Under the pieces are notes generated by a model, which was not told where the DNA came from, searched no databases, and saw only the letters and a program-made list of their open reading frames with translations. Positions 1 through 11,744 of a stretch of DNA of 64,000 nt are shown piece by piece. The DNA comes from Penicillium oxalicum (Eukaryota; Ascomycota; Eurotiomycetes; Eurotiales; Aspergillaceae), in contig NC_064651.1 of assembly GCF_001723175.1 (NCBI RefSeq), positions 992,001 to 1,056,000 of the forward strand. The letters are read 5' to 3'. Position numbers and translations under genes: made by a program. Position 1 is the stretch's first letter. Each line of letters opens with the position of its first letter.

Positions 1-460
1 ACTTAAACTTGTAGCATGTAGTTACGAGGTAGCTAAACATGGAACCATCAGATAATTTGGCGTCTTCGATATTCTCATTTCATCGTGACAATATCTCTAA
101 AAACTCCATAGATCCGCCAAGCTTTGCAACCGTCAAAAGTCAAGGCCTCTCTCATTCCTTCTCTTGGTCCCGACAATCCAAATCAAATGACGTACCAAAA
201 GTGAATCTTTCTCAATTACCCCACGTGACCCACCCGGTGAAACTATCGGGAGGATATGAAATCCATTCACGATGCATAGTGGGGATTCATTCCATTTCCA
301 ATTGAGTCATCTATGATATAATAATACCCATTGCCTACCAGGTCAGGTCGCGGGTCAGAAACTCCTTTTTTTAAAAGATCGCCATTGTCCTCCTGCGCCA
401 TCTGGCTCCTAATCAACCTTTTGCCTTCTTCCGCACGACCCCTCCAGCCCACCCGCCACG
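1..460. other. Left-edge intergenic region and promoter of the bisphosphate nucleotidase gene
   Basis: No supported gene. The short open frames here have no recognisable product. An AT-rich TATA-like stretch lies near 311-325 and a pyrimidine-rich leader precedes the ATG at 461. One E-box core is listed separately. Confidence 0.6.
222..228 (-). promoter_or_regulatory. TCACGTG E-box upstream of the nucleotidase gene
   Basis: The minus strand reads TCACGTG, 233 bases before the ATG at 461. In budding yeast this heptamer is the Cbf1/Met4 element of sulfate-assimilation genes, and the downstream gene belongs to that pathway (it disposes of PAP). A single site can occur by chance, and the regulators of filamentous fungi may use other sites, so the role is inferred. 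Confidence 0.3.
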
Positions 461-1522
461 ATGAGCACGCACCCTTACACCACAGAATTACACATTGCCA
501 GTCTGGCTGTCCAGCGAGCGGCGGTCTTGACGAAAAAGCTCCTCTCCGAAGTTGACAAGGGCGCATTTGACAAGCAAGATTCATCTCCCGTGACCATTGC
601 CGACTTTGCAGCTCAGGCCTCGATCATTGCTGCCATCCATCACAATTTCCCAGACGACCAAATCGTCGGCGAGGAAGATTCGACCGCCTTGCGTGAGAAC
701 TCGGCCCTATTAGAACGGACATGGGAACTCGCGACGTCTGTCCATCTCGATGATGCCGCCAGTGAGGCGCTTCTTTACACCCCTAGCTCGCGGGACGAGC
801 TCTTGGACTTGATCGACCTTGGTACGAAAGGCGCTTGCGGCCCCGGGCGTGTATGGACCCTCGACCCCGTCGATGGAACCGCTACGTTTATCAAAAATCA
901 GCAGTACGTGGTGTGCCTATCGCTAGTGGAGGATGGAACACAGCGGGTGGGCGTGCTGGGGTGTCCCAATCTCAAGATTGACGAGGGACCGGTCTCTGAG
1001 GAGACGGTTGACCGGGACGGGAACGGGCTGCTTTTGACGGCGATTGCCGGGCATGGGGCGTTCATTGCACCCCTGGGAAAGGGCGCGTTGCATGAGTCTC
1101 GACCTTTGGAGAAATTACCTGCCGTGGAAGAGACGAGAGATGTGCGATTCGTGGACACGCAGGCGGCGTCCTCGCATAATCTTGATGTTCATGCGCGCGT
1201 CGCCAAGCAGCTGGACTGCCCATGGCCCAATACGGTGGATGTGTGGTCGGCACAGATGCGGTATGTGGCGATTGCAGTACAAGGCGGATGCAATGCCTTT
1301 ATCAAAGTGCCGCGGGAGAAGAACTATCGATCAAAGATCTGGGATCATGCTGGAGGCATGCTGCTGGTTCAAGAGCTAGGCTGTGTGGTCACCGATTTAG
1401 AAGGACAACCTGTGAACTGTGGGTTGGGTCGGACGCTTGGAGGATGCTATGGTATGGTTGTGGCTCCCGCCTCGATTCATGGACGGCTTCTAGAAGCTGT
1501 TAAGAGGGCGCGGCAGTCATAG
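461..1522 (+). CDS. MET22: 3'(2'),5'-bisphosphate nucleotidase (Hal2/Met22 family)
   Basis: Single-exon gene of 353 aa, within the usual Hal2/Met22 size. It belongs to the inositol monophosphatase superfamily of Mg-dependent, Li/Na-sensitive phosphatases. These convert 3'-phosphoadenosine 5'-phosphate (and PAPS) to AMP (or APS), clearing the by-product of sulfate assimilation. The metal-binding signatures are visible: GEED near residues 71-74, DPVDGT at 135-140 (preceded by W-T-L), and WDHAGG at 294-299. The ATG at 461 is followed directly by the conserved N-terminal helix (ELHIASLAVQRAAVLTKK), so the start looks right. No signal peptide or membrane segment is seen, so a cytosolic protein is expected. 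A TCACGTG element lies upstream. Plain inositol monophosphatase is less likely given the length and the GTKGACGPGRVWTLDPVDGT context typical of Hal2. Confidence 0.93.
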   Translation: MSTHPYTTELHIASLAVQRAAVLTKKLLSEVDKGAFDKQDSSPVTIADFAAQASIIAAIHHNFPDDQIVGEEDSTALRENSALLERTWELATSVHLDDAASEALLYTPSSRDELLDLIDLGTKGACGPGRVWTLDPVDGTATFIKNQQYVVCLSLVEDGTQRVGVLGCPNLKIDEGPVSEETVDRDGNGLLLTAIAGHGAFIAPLGKGALHESRPLEKLPAVEETRDVRFVDTQAASSHNLDVHARVAKQLDCPWPNTVDVWSAQMRYVAIAVQGGCNAFIKVPREKNYRSKIWDHAGGMLLVQELGCVVTDLEGQPVNCGLGRTLGGCYGMVVAPASIHGRLLEAVKRARQS

Positions 1523-1763
1523 TTATTATCGCCACCATTCGGGACGGTTTTTATGCAACGATCATCGTGTCTATCCAGTAATTACCTTTGCATTGTTGGG
1601 CGCAGTTCTCTTAGACGACCAGGAGATGCATTTTTGACCTGATAAAAAAAATTGGCGATGGGAAAATAATCACTCTTTACCAGGGCAGGAAAACAGAGAA
1701 TACAGTAAATGCTCAGACATTGTCAGTCAAGCTTGAGCAACCTCGAAAAGGTCCAAAAAATAA

Positions 1764-1873
1764 TGCCCTCGTCCAGGTTCGAACTGGAGACCTTCGGATT
1801 ACCACCCTGTTAGAGCAGGGTCGTCATATAATCCATATGAGACCGACGTCATAACCAACTAGACCACGAAGGC
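1764..1873 (-). tRNA. tRNA-Met (CAU, elongator) with a 36-nt intron
   Basis: Read on the minus strand, the 5' acceptor strand GCCTTCG pairs with CGAGGGC and is followed by discriminator A. There is a D arm beginning GTCTAGTTGG, a T arm TCCAG-TTCGAAC-CTGGA with a perfect B box, and an anticodon loop CTCATAA. The anticodon stem TCGGT/TCCGA has the T-T closing pair seen in elongator tRNA-Met. The exons are interrupted one base after the anticodon, the canonical position, by about 36 nt (roughly 1801-1836). The intron contains TATGA, which can pair with TCATA of the anticodon loop, and a 5-bp hairpin CCCTG/CAGGG. The initiator tRNA is excluded because its acceptor and anticodon stems differ. Confidence 0.9.
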
Positions 1874-4305
1874 TTGCTGAAATACACCCCGCCTATTGCT
1901 AATATAATCCAAATCTCCATCTCATGTATGATTGTCTCGTTTCGCGGCACCCCACTCGGCGGAGGTAGGCGCTCATGGAATAGTTATATAGTGACCCGCA
2001 CCACAACCCAACACGAGCGTGTAAAATGCCGGAGAATAATCCCTCGCGACCGATGTAGATTTGCAAATTCTATCAAGGCCTACATAATGAAAATTTAATT
2101 CAACTCATTCAACTAAAGGCGACCATAGCTCAATTTGATGAACCTTGCCATTGCGTGGATTTATGGGCATGGTTGGCGCCAGCAGTGAACTTAATATGCG
2201 CTCTCTCAACTTCCCCAAATCCCCAAGCGAGTTACTCCTTTGGCTTTGTCTCTTCGCCGAGACCTCCTCTAATGCACCTCGTGCGCGAAAAAAAAATACT
2301 CACGTAGTCCTATACAGACCACAGACTGGTAGAATTTCCCTCAGCCGAGTTTTGAGTCCTGGCCTGTAAATGTATCCGTAGGGTACACTGGAGCCCAGTC
2401 TATATCTACCTTGACTTTCCGGAGTTTCAAGCTATGGAATCCTTTTCCTCCCTTGGACTAGACATGCTTTAAAGTTTACTGAGTCAGGTTATTTGGATTA
2501 TCCACATGCAAGTGCGAATTTTGAAAGAGGGAGCGGTCAGCGATGATATCCATCGAAAGAATTTATAGTTCACTTGAGTTTTGACATTGACGTGTATGCA
2601 TACGAACCGAATAGGAATTATAGAATGTAAATCGAGGGGCAGGTAAGTACCGGCGTATGTTCCGACTGTGATATATTTACAGTACTGTCTTCATTTGTGG
2701 TATGCACCTAGCTCCCGGCCTGACCCCAACTTGAACTGAAAGGATCCCCCTCGTCAGCTGTGTAACGACGTTGAGTCGAGCCCACCTCGCGCCATTCAAA
2801 GGCCTATCAATTCCAAGACTCACTACCTTGTGTATGCAGATCTGGAGTACTCACTCATAGGTATCTAATTCACCCTGAATTGGTCCTAATACAGTAATGC
2901 TCCTACCGGGCTGTCCCTCAGTTGAGGAACATTCCCTCTTGTCCGCGGCTCGCAACATATACCTACGGGCCACGCAAGAACACGGTCCTAGATATACATC
3001 GCCGGACATTCCACTAGTCCGCCGTGGGTACTATAGGCATAGGATAGTTCGACGACTGAGAATAAGTCATGTCTTGAACCCCATCCAGGTTCATCGACCT
3101 GCAGGGGCCGTGCTTGCAGATCACCAATCAGGATGACGACTCCTGGAATGAGCAGGCAAATGGCAGCGACAGGCCCCCGGACTCAAGCGAGCAAGGGGAA
3201 AAACTCAATCATTCCACCACTGATGATCGCAGGTGTAAGACAATTCCTTGAGATTAATCTTCCAGTAGAAAGGAGACGGTGTCCGAGGTTGAGTGAGACT
3301 CAAAAGAGGTTTGATGCCTTTTAACTCTTCAAGATAAGTGGACTACTCTCCTAGGTATAGGAACCTTATTGAATGTGATTTGGGCCCAAGACTTCTGTTC
3401 CTAGTACCAGCCAGCAGGGTCATTTTCTCGGTTCTTTCGCATCTTCCAATTCTAGTACGAAAAACCATTGATTGACTGCGGTAGAAACAAGTGCCTACAC
3501 AGGTAGCCCTCAGGACGGTAGTGAGCGAGGACTAGTGCGTACTTGGGAGAGACTCGACGGTTGAGTGGAAAAATCCTGAGCAGCCGTCGATTCCAAGTCC
3601 AGGTTGGACAGCGGGGAGTGGAGCCGCTAAGATAACCTAAGCTGCTCTGACATCACCCCGAGCGCATCGCGCCTGCAGGTGCCATCTTGCCATCCATTGA
3701 CCATCGAAAGTGTTTTGCCTGCAGCGGGCAGCTTGCATGGCCACTATTCTGGAAATGGTTGCTTGGGTTGGGTCACCAGACCATCAGACCATGTCGGGGA
3801 AACTTTCCAGGCGGCAACCGAGACGAGAAAATCGCCGCACGAGCTGTCAGATAGGACGAGGACATGGATGCACCAACCTTGGTACATCCAGCGAAGAACG
3901 CCATCATTGACCTCATGTATTTACGTGGGAAGATCCAGTCGATGGTCAAACAGCAGATGGGGGGCCGAGGGGAGGAAAAAAAAAGGAAATGCAAAGTTAT
4001 TCGACGAAATTAAAGACCGCTCAACTGTAACCCCAAACTGGGTTACTCGATCAAGACTCTCACCTGACCGTCACGGACAGCTACAAGCGGGGTTGAGCTT
4101 GGGTCTTTTGCCTTCCGAAATCAACGTCAATCACCCAACCCTTCATCCTTGCCTCATCTGGTCTTCCTCACTTAACCCCCGCTTTGGTGGTCGTTTTGTG
4201 CCCCCCTAAAAGTTCCCTTTTACTCAATCTTCTCTCAGAAACTGCTCTTCTTTGAACTCCAACGTGCAAGATTCCACTCGAAGAATAAACGCTCGGACTG
4301 GACAG
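1874..4305. other. Intergenic region, no gene seen
   Basis: About 2.4 kb with only short frames without recognisable products or coherent splice structure. The longest (3679-4209, +) lies in the presumed promoter of the next gene. The last 150 bases are pyrimidine-rich, as is usual for a fungal 5' leader. Confidence 0.6.
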
Positions 4306-5373
4306 ATGGCAACGTACAATCCGTTTGCTCGCCGTGAGCAGCACCCTGTTAGTGCCCTGAACACCTACCGAGTTCTGGTGCCTCTCACCTGGGCTCTGGT
4401 CGTTATTGTCGGCACCTACTATTCCCTTCATTCTCCCGATGATACCAAGGGCGGCAAAAAGCTCTGGAAAAATGCCGACAAGCACAATACCCCATTCAGT
4501 CAGAACACGATTGTCACTGGTATCTACTGGTAAGCTCCTGTCCTTGAGTGCATATTATTTCAAAGCCCCATCGCAATCGTTTTGGTCACTGGAAGATGGA
4601 CCATCGAAGTTAGAACTATGCTAATTGAGTTCTTTTTTTTTCAACACTCTAGGATTCTTCTACTTCTCTCCCAGATAAGCTATGTCTACCACCTGTTCTC
4701 GAAAGAGGCGACTCTCGTGGTTGCGGCCGCCAATGTCGCTACTCACTTTATCCTGAACAACCTGTTCGTCTTTGCTTGGATTCTCCTGTGGACTCGCAAC
4801 CACTTCTGGGGCGCTGAGGTTATTCTTGCGGCCCACTTTATCAACCAAACTATCACCTACTGGCGCCACCGGGGGCTTCCCGCCTTTGTTCACCTCCCTG
4901 CTGTTGCAGGGCCCTATGCCTGGACTCTCACGGCCCTCTTCTGGAATGGTGCGGTCGCTGTGCACAGTCATAATCTACCCGGCCGAATTGTTGCAAATAT
5001 TTTCATTTGGGTGATTATGCTCGTTGGTCTCTTCCACATTATCATTCACGAGGACTACATCCTCGGATATTGTCTCAGCTTCCTCACACTGTGTAAGTGA
5101 TACAACTCTTACCCCATGGAGTATCCCTTTGCTGTCTTACACAAAGGTTCACTAACATTTCCAACTCTTCCAGCATTGGCACTCCGCCAACTTGCAGTCA
5201 AGATCATCGCTCTGCAGTGGATCTTTGCATTTGTCATCTTCGGTGTGCTTCTGGTCGCCTCTCTCTACACCTCCACTACGAAATACTATGGTCGTGACAC
5301 TCTGTTCCGAAGCGTGGCTCACCCCGAGTCGGCGGACCGTGAGCGCCAGCCTCTGCTTAATGAGCAAGCTTAG
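4306..5373 (+). CDS. Multi-pass membrane protein, DUF1774-like
   Basis: Three exons, 4306-4529, 4653-5092 and 5174-5373, give 287 aa. Both introns start GTAAG and end in TAG or CAG, and all phases close. The N-terminus is cytosol-like (NPFARREQHP) and is followed by about seven hydrophobic segments. The first lies near residues 25-42 (VLVPLTWALVVIVGTYY), with others around the motifs ATHFILNNLFVFAWILLW, IVANIFIWVIMLVG and IIALQWIFAFVIFGVLL. The C-terminus is short and charged, ending QPLLNEQA, where PLL resembles a dileucine sorting motif. The aromatic/Asn-rich pattern with an AGPYAW motif matches the fungal DUF1774 family as I know it; no biochemical function is established for that family. 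An endomembrane location is likely. The gene itself is well supported; the family name is from memory. Confidence 0.75.
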
Positions 5374-6675
5374 AGAACTTGCTGGCGCAGAGTGGCCGTG
5401 GAAATTGGGAGAGGAGATTCCGATTTTGTTTCCGGAGAGAGACAACCAGTGCGTGACAGGGAAGCCGGTCGCATACTGAAGGCAGGTGGATGACGGAGAT
5501 TTGGAAGCTTCGTCTGAGGAATGATTTGGTGTTCGTACTTGAGTCCTAAGACTCTACATTTCCCCCTATTAATGCAAGGCGACTAAGTTGGCTGAGAATG
5601 GTCTTTAATCACGTGTATTTGTTCACATCTCTTTTTCTCTATGACGTTTCCTGAAATTGCATGCTACTTGTCTTCAATTTGGCGATCAAGAATGATATTC
5701 ATCCATATTAGCAGCCCATTCTTCATCTAGGACTCAGCTTCAGAGGTTATTTTAAGATCTTGCATACTTATGAGCGGGAGTAGGACCACTCCGGGTAACA
5801 TATCAATTTAGTGACGATTTCTTGCGACTGTCGACGGCGGTCCGGACTGCGATAGCTACTTCATCTATCGGGTCGCCACTGCCCTGCCTAAAGCTTGACA
5901 GTGTGTTCAACATTGACAGACCCCACAATTTGAGGTGGAGCCTTAGAGCCCCTCGATGTCGTGCATCGTCGCTGGAAGGTTGGATGGGACCACGGTAGAC
6001 TCGCGGGGACACGATCTACGGTGCCGCAATCGCCTCGGTCACTTCACCGTGGGGACGATCCGCTGGAGATGTTACCATTTGCACTGGATCACCCGTGAGA
6101 GACATTGGCCTTTGTAAGGAAACTGAGAGCCCCGTGCTGTGTCTATTGCCCAAGGAAGGGTGTCTCCCTGCTGGTACGTGAATTGGGCGGGTACATCGTG
6201 CAGCATCCTGCCGAGTTGCCCTGACAACCACCAACCTCCTCCACTTTGTTGATTGCGCTGGCGGAGAAACCGGGCGGGACAAGGTTGTTTGCGGAGGACG
6301 TGCGTTGGTAATTGAACATGACCTGTTTCTCTTGATCTCTGCAGTTTTCAATTTCTCAAGCTGTCCATCATTCTCGATCGTCATCTATACCAGAGCTTGT
6401 GCCACTCTCTCTTGGAGTGGACATTATCGTTGACATTCCGTCATCAGCATCGACATTCCGCGTGCCTCAAAAAAAGATCATCCGTCTGGTACGACAGTGG
6501 ACCGTGGAGAATTGCGTCTCACCTTGTCTTGCAAACGTCAAGTCAGAAGGGAGCTGGGAGCCCTCGCACTGCGTTGTTCCTCTGCCCTTTGCGGGACGAA
6601 AAAAAAATCCCTAGTATGAAGCAATAGGGTGACTTTCGTATCCTCGATATCGAACACGCTCCATACGTGCACATT
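5374..6675. other. Intergenic region and leader of the chitin synthase gene
   Basis: No supported gene. Minus-strand frames at 5803-6012 and 6016-6384 show no recognisable domain. The region carries the 3' end of the membrane-protein gene and the promoter and 5' leader of the chitin synthase. Confidence 0.55.
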
Positions 6676-9600
6676 ATGGATCGATACCCACAATCAACCT
6701 ATGGCGATGCGCCTCCAGCGTATCTCGACCCCGATGCTCCATTCCTTTCTGATCCAGATTCCCCTCACGCGGCGCCTCGACAAAACGGCGCGACGATGCG
6801 ACTGCTTCCAACGAGTGTTGGTCACAATAGCGGAGATTTCGACGATGTTCATCGCCCAGCGTCGCCGGTGCATTATCATCCCGCTTACTCTGATTCTACC
6901 CCGTGAGTGCAATATATTTTCTTTTTCGTTTACTGTTTTCAGTGACAAGACACCCTTCTTCCCCACTACATTCCTGGCGTTGCTCTCGTAACGGGGGTGC
7001 AATCGTGGGAGCAAACTTCGGGCGTATGTGCTCTTGACAGCGGAGCCGACGCAATCTTGGGTAACTCTATTTGCCTAACGACTTGGGGAATGTGCGTGTC
7101 GTGACACGAACCTCAGTGACACGTCTGAACGCTCTCTCTGACTTGCACTGAGTGCTGTCCGCATCCAATCTGCCCATCTTACCTTTTTTGATCATTTCAC
7201 AAAACCTTTTTTTTCCCTTCTCCCGAACTTGACATGGACTTGATCCATCTCCAACAAACATGAAAGGCCCTCGAAAACCACGTTCTAACACGAGAATTGG
7301 AAATAGAACCGCACATGCACCTTCGTACGACGACCGCTACTACAATGTCCCCAGTGCAGCGTCACCATCGCGTCCAGCTTCAAGCATCGGAAATGCACCC
7401 CGAATGCCGGCACCCACTGCCAGCTTAGCCGACACATCGGTGTACCCGTCCATCCCTCCACGCACAGGATCTCCAGTTCGCCCGTGGAGTCCTGGCCACG
7501 TTCGACCTCCTTCGGTCTCGAGTGTGGGCTACGAGCGCGCCGATATTAATGGAAGTCCTCGTCCCGGCACACCAAGCTCAAGATATGGAGGAAGTCCACG
7601 GAGACCTCTCCCCCCTGCGCCTCTCTTCTCTGCTCCAGCCCCCTCCGCAGGTCCGGACTCTAGCATCGATATTGGCGATGGTCTGGCAGGCCAGGACCCG
7701 TTCGGTGGCGGTGGTCAGACTATTCACCACACCTCCCGCGGCAGTGTTCGATCCTTCATGAGCGAGTCAACAATGCTAGGAGATGAGAAGGATGACATGG
7801 CCAAAGTGGACCTGGACGACGACATTGACGATGACGAAGCGAGCATGATCGATCCGAACCTGCACTACGGACCGGCTCCCGACAAACAGGGTCGACGTGG
7901 CGTGCGCCCGACGCAGATGGCGCAGAAGGAAGTCCAGTTGATCAACGGTGAACTGATCCTCGAGTGCAAGATCCCCACGATTCTCCACAGTTTCCTCCCC
8001 CGTCGAGATGAGCGTGAGTTCACGCACATGCGGTACACTGCAGTGACCTCTGACCCAGACGAGTTTACAGCTCGCGGGTACAAGCTGCGACAGCAGATTG
8101 GTACGACGACTCGCGAGACGGAATTGTTCATCTGTGTGACCATGTACAACGAGGACGAGATCGGTTTTACTCGAACCATGCACGGTATCATGCGCAATAT
8201 CAGCCACTTCTGCTCGCGGACCAAATCTCGTACTTGGGGCAAAGATGGGTGGAAGAAGATTGTGGTGTGCATCATCTCTGACGGCCGCAAAAAGGTGCAC
8301 CCGCGAACTTTGAACGCGCTGGCCGCTCTGGGTGTGTACCAGGAAGGCATTGCGAAAAATATTGTCAATCAGAAGGAAGTGCAAGCCCACGTCTATGAAT
8401 ACACCACGCAGGTGTCACTTGACTCGGATCTGAAGTTCAAGGGTGCGGAGAAGGGCATTGTGCCCTGCCAAGTGATCTTCTGTCTCAAGGAGCACAACAA
8501 AAAGAAGCTGAACTCTCACCGATGGTTCTTCAATGCTTTCGGGCGCGCTCTGCAGCCCAACATTTGCATTCTGCTGGACGTCGGTACCAAGCCCGAACCT
8601 ACCGCATTGTACCACCTATGGAAGGCCTTTGACCAGGATTCCAGCGTTGCTGGTGCGGCTGGCGAAATCAAAGCCGGTATCGGCAAAGCTGGCTTGGGGC
8701 TTTTGAACCCGCTCGTCGCCAGTCAAAACTTTGAGTACAAGATGTCCAACATCCTCGACAAGCCGCTTGAATCTGTGTTTGGATACATTACTGTGCTGCC
8801 TGGAGCCCTGAGTGCCTACCGTTTCTTTGCTCTGCAGAACGATGCCGATGGTCAAGGCCCCCTCAACCAGTACTTCAAGGGTGAGACGCTGCACGGTCAA
8901 GACGCGGATGTTTTCACCGCCAACATGTACCTGGCTGAAGATCGTATTCTTTGCTGGGAGCTCGTTGCTAAGCGAGAAGAGAGATGGGTGCTGAAGTTTG
9001 TCAAGAACGCCGTGGGAGAGACTGACGTGCCGGATTCGGTCCCCGAATTTATCTCACAGCGTCGACGATGGCTCAATGGTGCCTTCTTCGCGGCTGTTTA
9101 CTCGATCTTTAATTTCAAGCAGATCTGGAAGACCGATCATTCGGTGGCGAGAAAGATCTTGCTTCATATCGAGTTTGTGTATCAGTTCCTCAATCTGTTG
9201 TTCACCTACTTTGGTCTGGTAAGTCAATCGCGTCCCTGCTCTTCGATTATATCTCTGGGAGAAGTAGTTTTGTTTAACGATTACATTTGTAATAGGCAAA
9301 CTTTTATCTCGCTTTCTATTTCATCGCTGGCTCGCTCACCGACGAGAAAATGGATCCCTTCGGCCACAATATGGGCAAGTACATCTTCATCGTGCTTCGC
9401 TATGCTTGCGTCTTGATCATGTGCTTGCAATTTATCATCTCTCTCGGAAATCGTCCTCAAGGGTATCTTCCACTCCACTATATTGAATCACGTCGCAAAA
9501 AGCTAATCATCTGTACAGTGCCAAAAACCTCTATCTCTCAGGCATCATTGTCTATGCGGTGATCATGTTCTACACCGTGTTCTGCGCCTTGTATCTGGTG

Positions 9601-10452
9601 GTCAAAGAGCTCATGGCACGTGTGAACGCCAAGGCGGATGAAATCGCTGTCAGCGACTCCCTCCTGCTGAACATTGTCATATCCATGCTGTCCACCGTTG
9701 GACTGTACTTCTACAGTTCCTTCCTCTACCTTGATCCCTGGCACATGTTCACCTCGTCTGCGCAATACTTCTTGCTCATGCCGAGTTACATCTGCACCCT
9801 GCAAGTGTACGCATTCTGTAACACGCACGATGTGACATGGGGTACCAAAGGTGACAACGTCATCCACACTGATCTCGGTGCTGCCAAAACCGTCAACGGC
9901 AACACCGTCGTGATTGAGATGCCATCTGAACAGCTGGATATTGATAGTGGTTACGATGCGGCCCTCCGCAATCTCCGCGACCGCCTCGAGGTTCCCGAGG
10001 CCCCGGTCTCCGAGTCCCAGATGCAAGAAGATTACTACCGCGCTGTTCGGACGTACATGGTCTCTATTTGGATGGTGGCTAATGTCATCCTGGGTATGGC
10101 TGTCTCCGAGGTTTACGGTGTCGACGCCGGCGGCACGAATATCTATCTTGCGATTGTCCTGTGGTCCGTCGCCGTTCTAGCTGCGGTCCGTGCCATCGGT
10201 TCGACCGTGTTTGCCGTCTTGAATGTCGTTCACAAGATCGTGGAAGGCAAGACAAAGTTCGATGCGGGTAACATGTCCAACTTTGCACCTAGCTCGTTTG
10301 GTGGAAGTGCGGTTGGAAGCAGCTCAGATGGCCGCGGCAGTGCACCCAAGCCCATTCGCTACAGTGGTGGACCTAGCATCAAGGACCGCATTGCCGAAGC
10401 TCGGTGGTCGGTGGGTCGAACCTTGGGCAAGGCCATGTTCTGGCGAAAATAG
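6676..10452 (+). CDS. Chitin synthase, division 1 (class I/II type)
   Basis: Four exons, 6676-6902, 7307-9218, 9296-9462 and 9519-10452, encode 1079 aa. All phases close. The 404-nt first intron has a CTAAC branch site at 7285-7289. The enzyme transfers GlcNAc from UDP-GlcNAc onto growing chitin at the plasma membrane. The N-terminal ~280 residues are Pro/Ser-rich and disordered. The chitin synthase N-terminal and catalytic regions follow: [64 protein letters not shown] (about residue 617) and QRRRW (about 660). A block of membrane helices ends the protein ([30 protein letters not shown] and others). The wording [11 protein letters not shown] and ALQPN points to class I/II rather than class III, where ALQPN is replaced by VLDPN. 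It is longer than the ~900-aa norm because of the N-terminal tail. Which class I/II paralogue it is cannot be decided here. Confidence 0.93.
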
Positions 10453-11744
10453 AAGTGATTTGCTCTTCTTCTGCAGCATTGCTTTTGAGTTGCGTGGCTT
10501 GGTCTATTGGACGAGACTTCATCTGCGCTGTCTGATGATTTATTGTTATCTTTTTTTGTCTTTCTTTTGTGAGGCGTTTTACCTCTCACCTAGAACATAG
10601 GATGATGAGTTGGGTTAGTGGATTTGTCAGATTTGATTTTGAGTGTTGTTCACCTCTTATCTTGTTATGATGGAAATATTGCTATGTGAAGTGGGGGCTT
10701 GATTTGATGGATAATGTACTCCCCCCTTGGCTGCTCCCATGAATTGACCTTTATGGTCCATGAAATGTACTTACGAATGTGTTGATGGTGTTGTGAATCT
10801 AATGATAGGGCGATTACCTCCCATTTTCTTGTGCACTCCTTGTCATCGTGATCTCTGTAGTTCTTCTCCATGTTATTCCTCACAGGCTAACCAGCTGAGT
10901 CATTCTTGCAAGATCGTTGTCATGCTCTCGATGATGATCATGCAACCTTGGTCTTGGATACCTCAAGGCTTGTTCGAGCCTCTTATGTTTTGAGAGGCCC
11001 TAATTATTGAATATTCAAGTCCCTGAGGACGCGCTTGGGTCTAGGGACAAGGAGGTCCCAGCTTGTTTCAATATCGTTCTTGCGGAACCACCACTTGAAG
11101 GTATATTTCGAATATCGGCTTATGGAGAGAGAACGTTTGATCTAGTCGACTGCAATTGTAGTTATTCGAAATCCATAGCCCAGTGACTTCGGGTGTATTT
11201 GTCTGCACAATAAAACAAGGCAAGCTGGCTTTGTGACCGTGTGGACAACTATGCTATCGTCAAGGTCAAGACCGCCCATGCTTTGTATTCTCTGCAATTG
11301 AAGAAGATCCTTGACTGAAGCCACTATTTAATCACCGTGTTTTTCTTTTTCACTATGATCTATATTCGGTGACCCCCCAAGGCACTGTCGTAAATAAAAA
11401 AGGAAAGGCATGTTCCGAGGAGATGCAGACTCTCTTCTCGTATGTTCCTCCAGAGCGGGACACGCCATAGGAGGTAGTATTCAAACTGTTCTCTATGCAG
11501 GCAAAACGGAATCCAAAAGTCAAGAAAAAGAGTCATGAAAACGTCAGACGTGTAGTCTGAAGTCAACTCCGACTACCAGAGGAGGAAGAGAAATGCTACA
11601 GTGGGACCACAAGCAAACTTTTTTTTCACAAACAAGTAAAGCATGGGGTTCATTTCCATCCGACCTCCATGGAATCTTTCGACCGCGCAGTGTACACCGG
11701 TTTTTGCAATATATCGTGTGTAAATTGGAGAATTATAACCTGCA
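10453..11744. other. Convergent intergenic region
   Basis: Lies between the 3' ends of the chitin synthase (+) and acetamidase (-) genes. T-rich and moderately AT-rich; I see no gene, RNA or repeat family in it. Confidence 0.6.

Noticed and set aside
3679..4209. 176-codon plus-strand frame
   Set aside because: Sits in the promoter and leader of the DUF1774-like gene, has no recognisable product and reads like random sequence.
6903..6942. Possible 40-nt intron ending at TTTTCAG in the chitin synthase leader
   Set aside because: Too short for splicing, and the exon that would follow meets a stop; the 404-nt intron ending at 7306 closes the frame and has a branch site.
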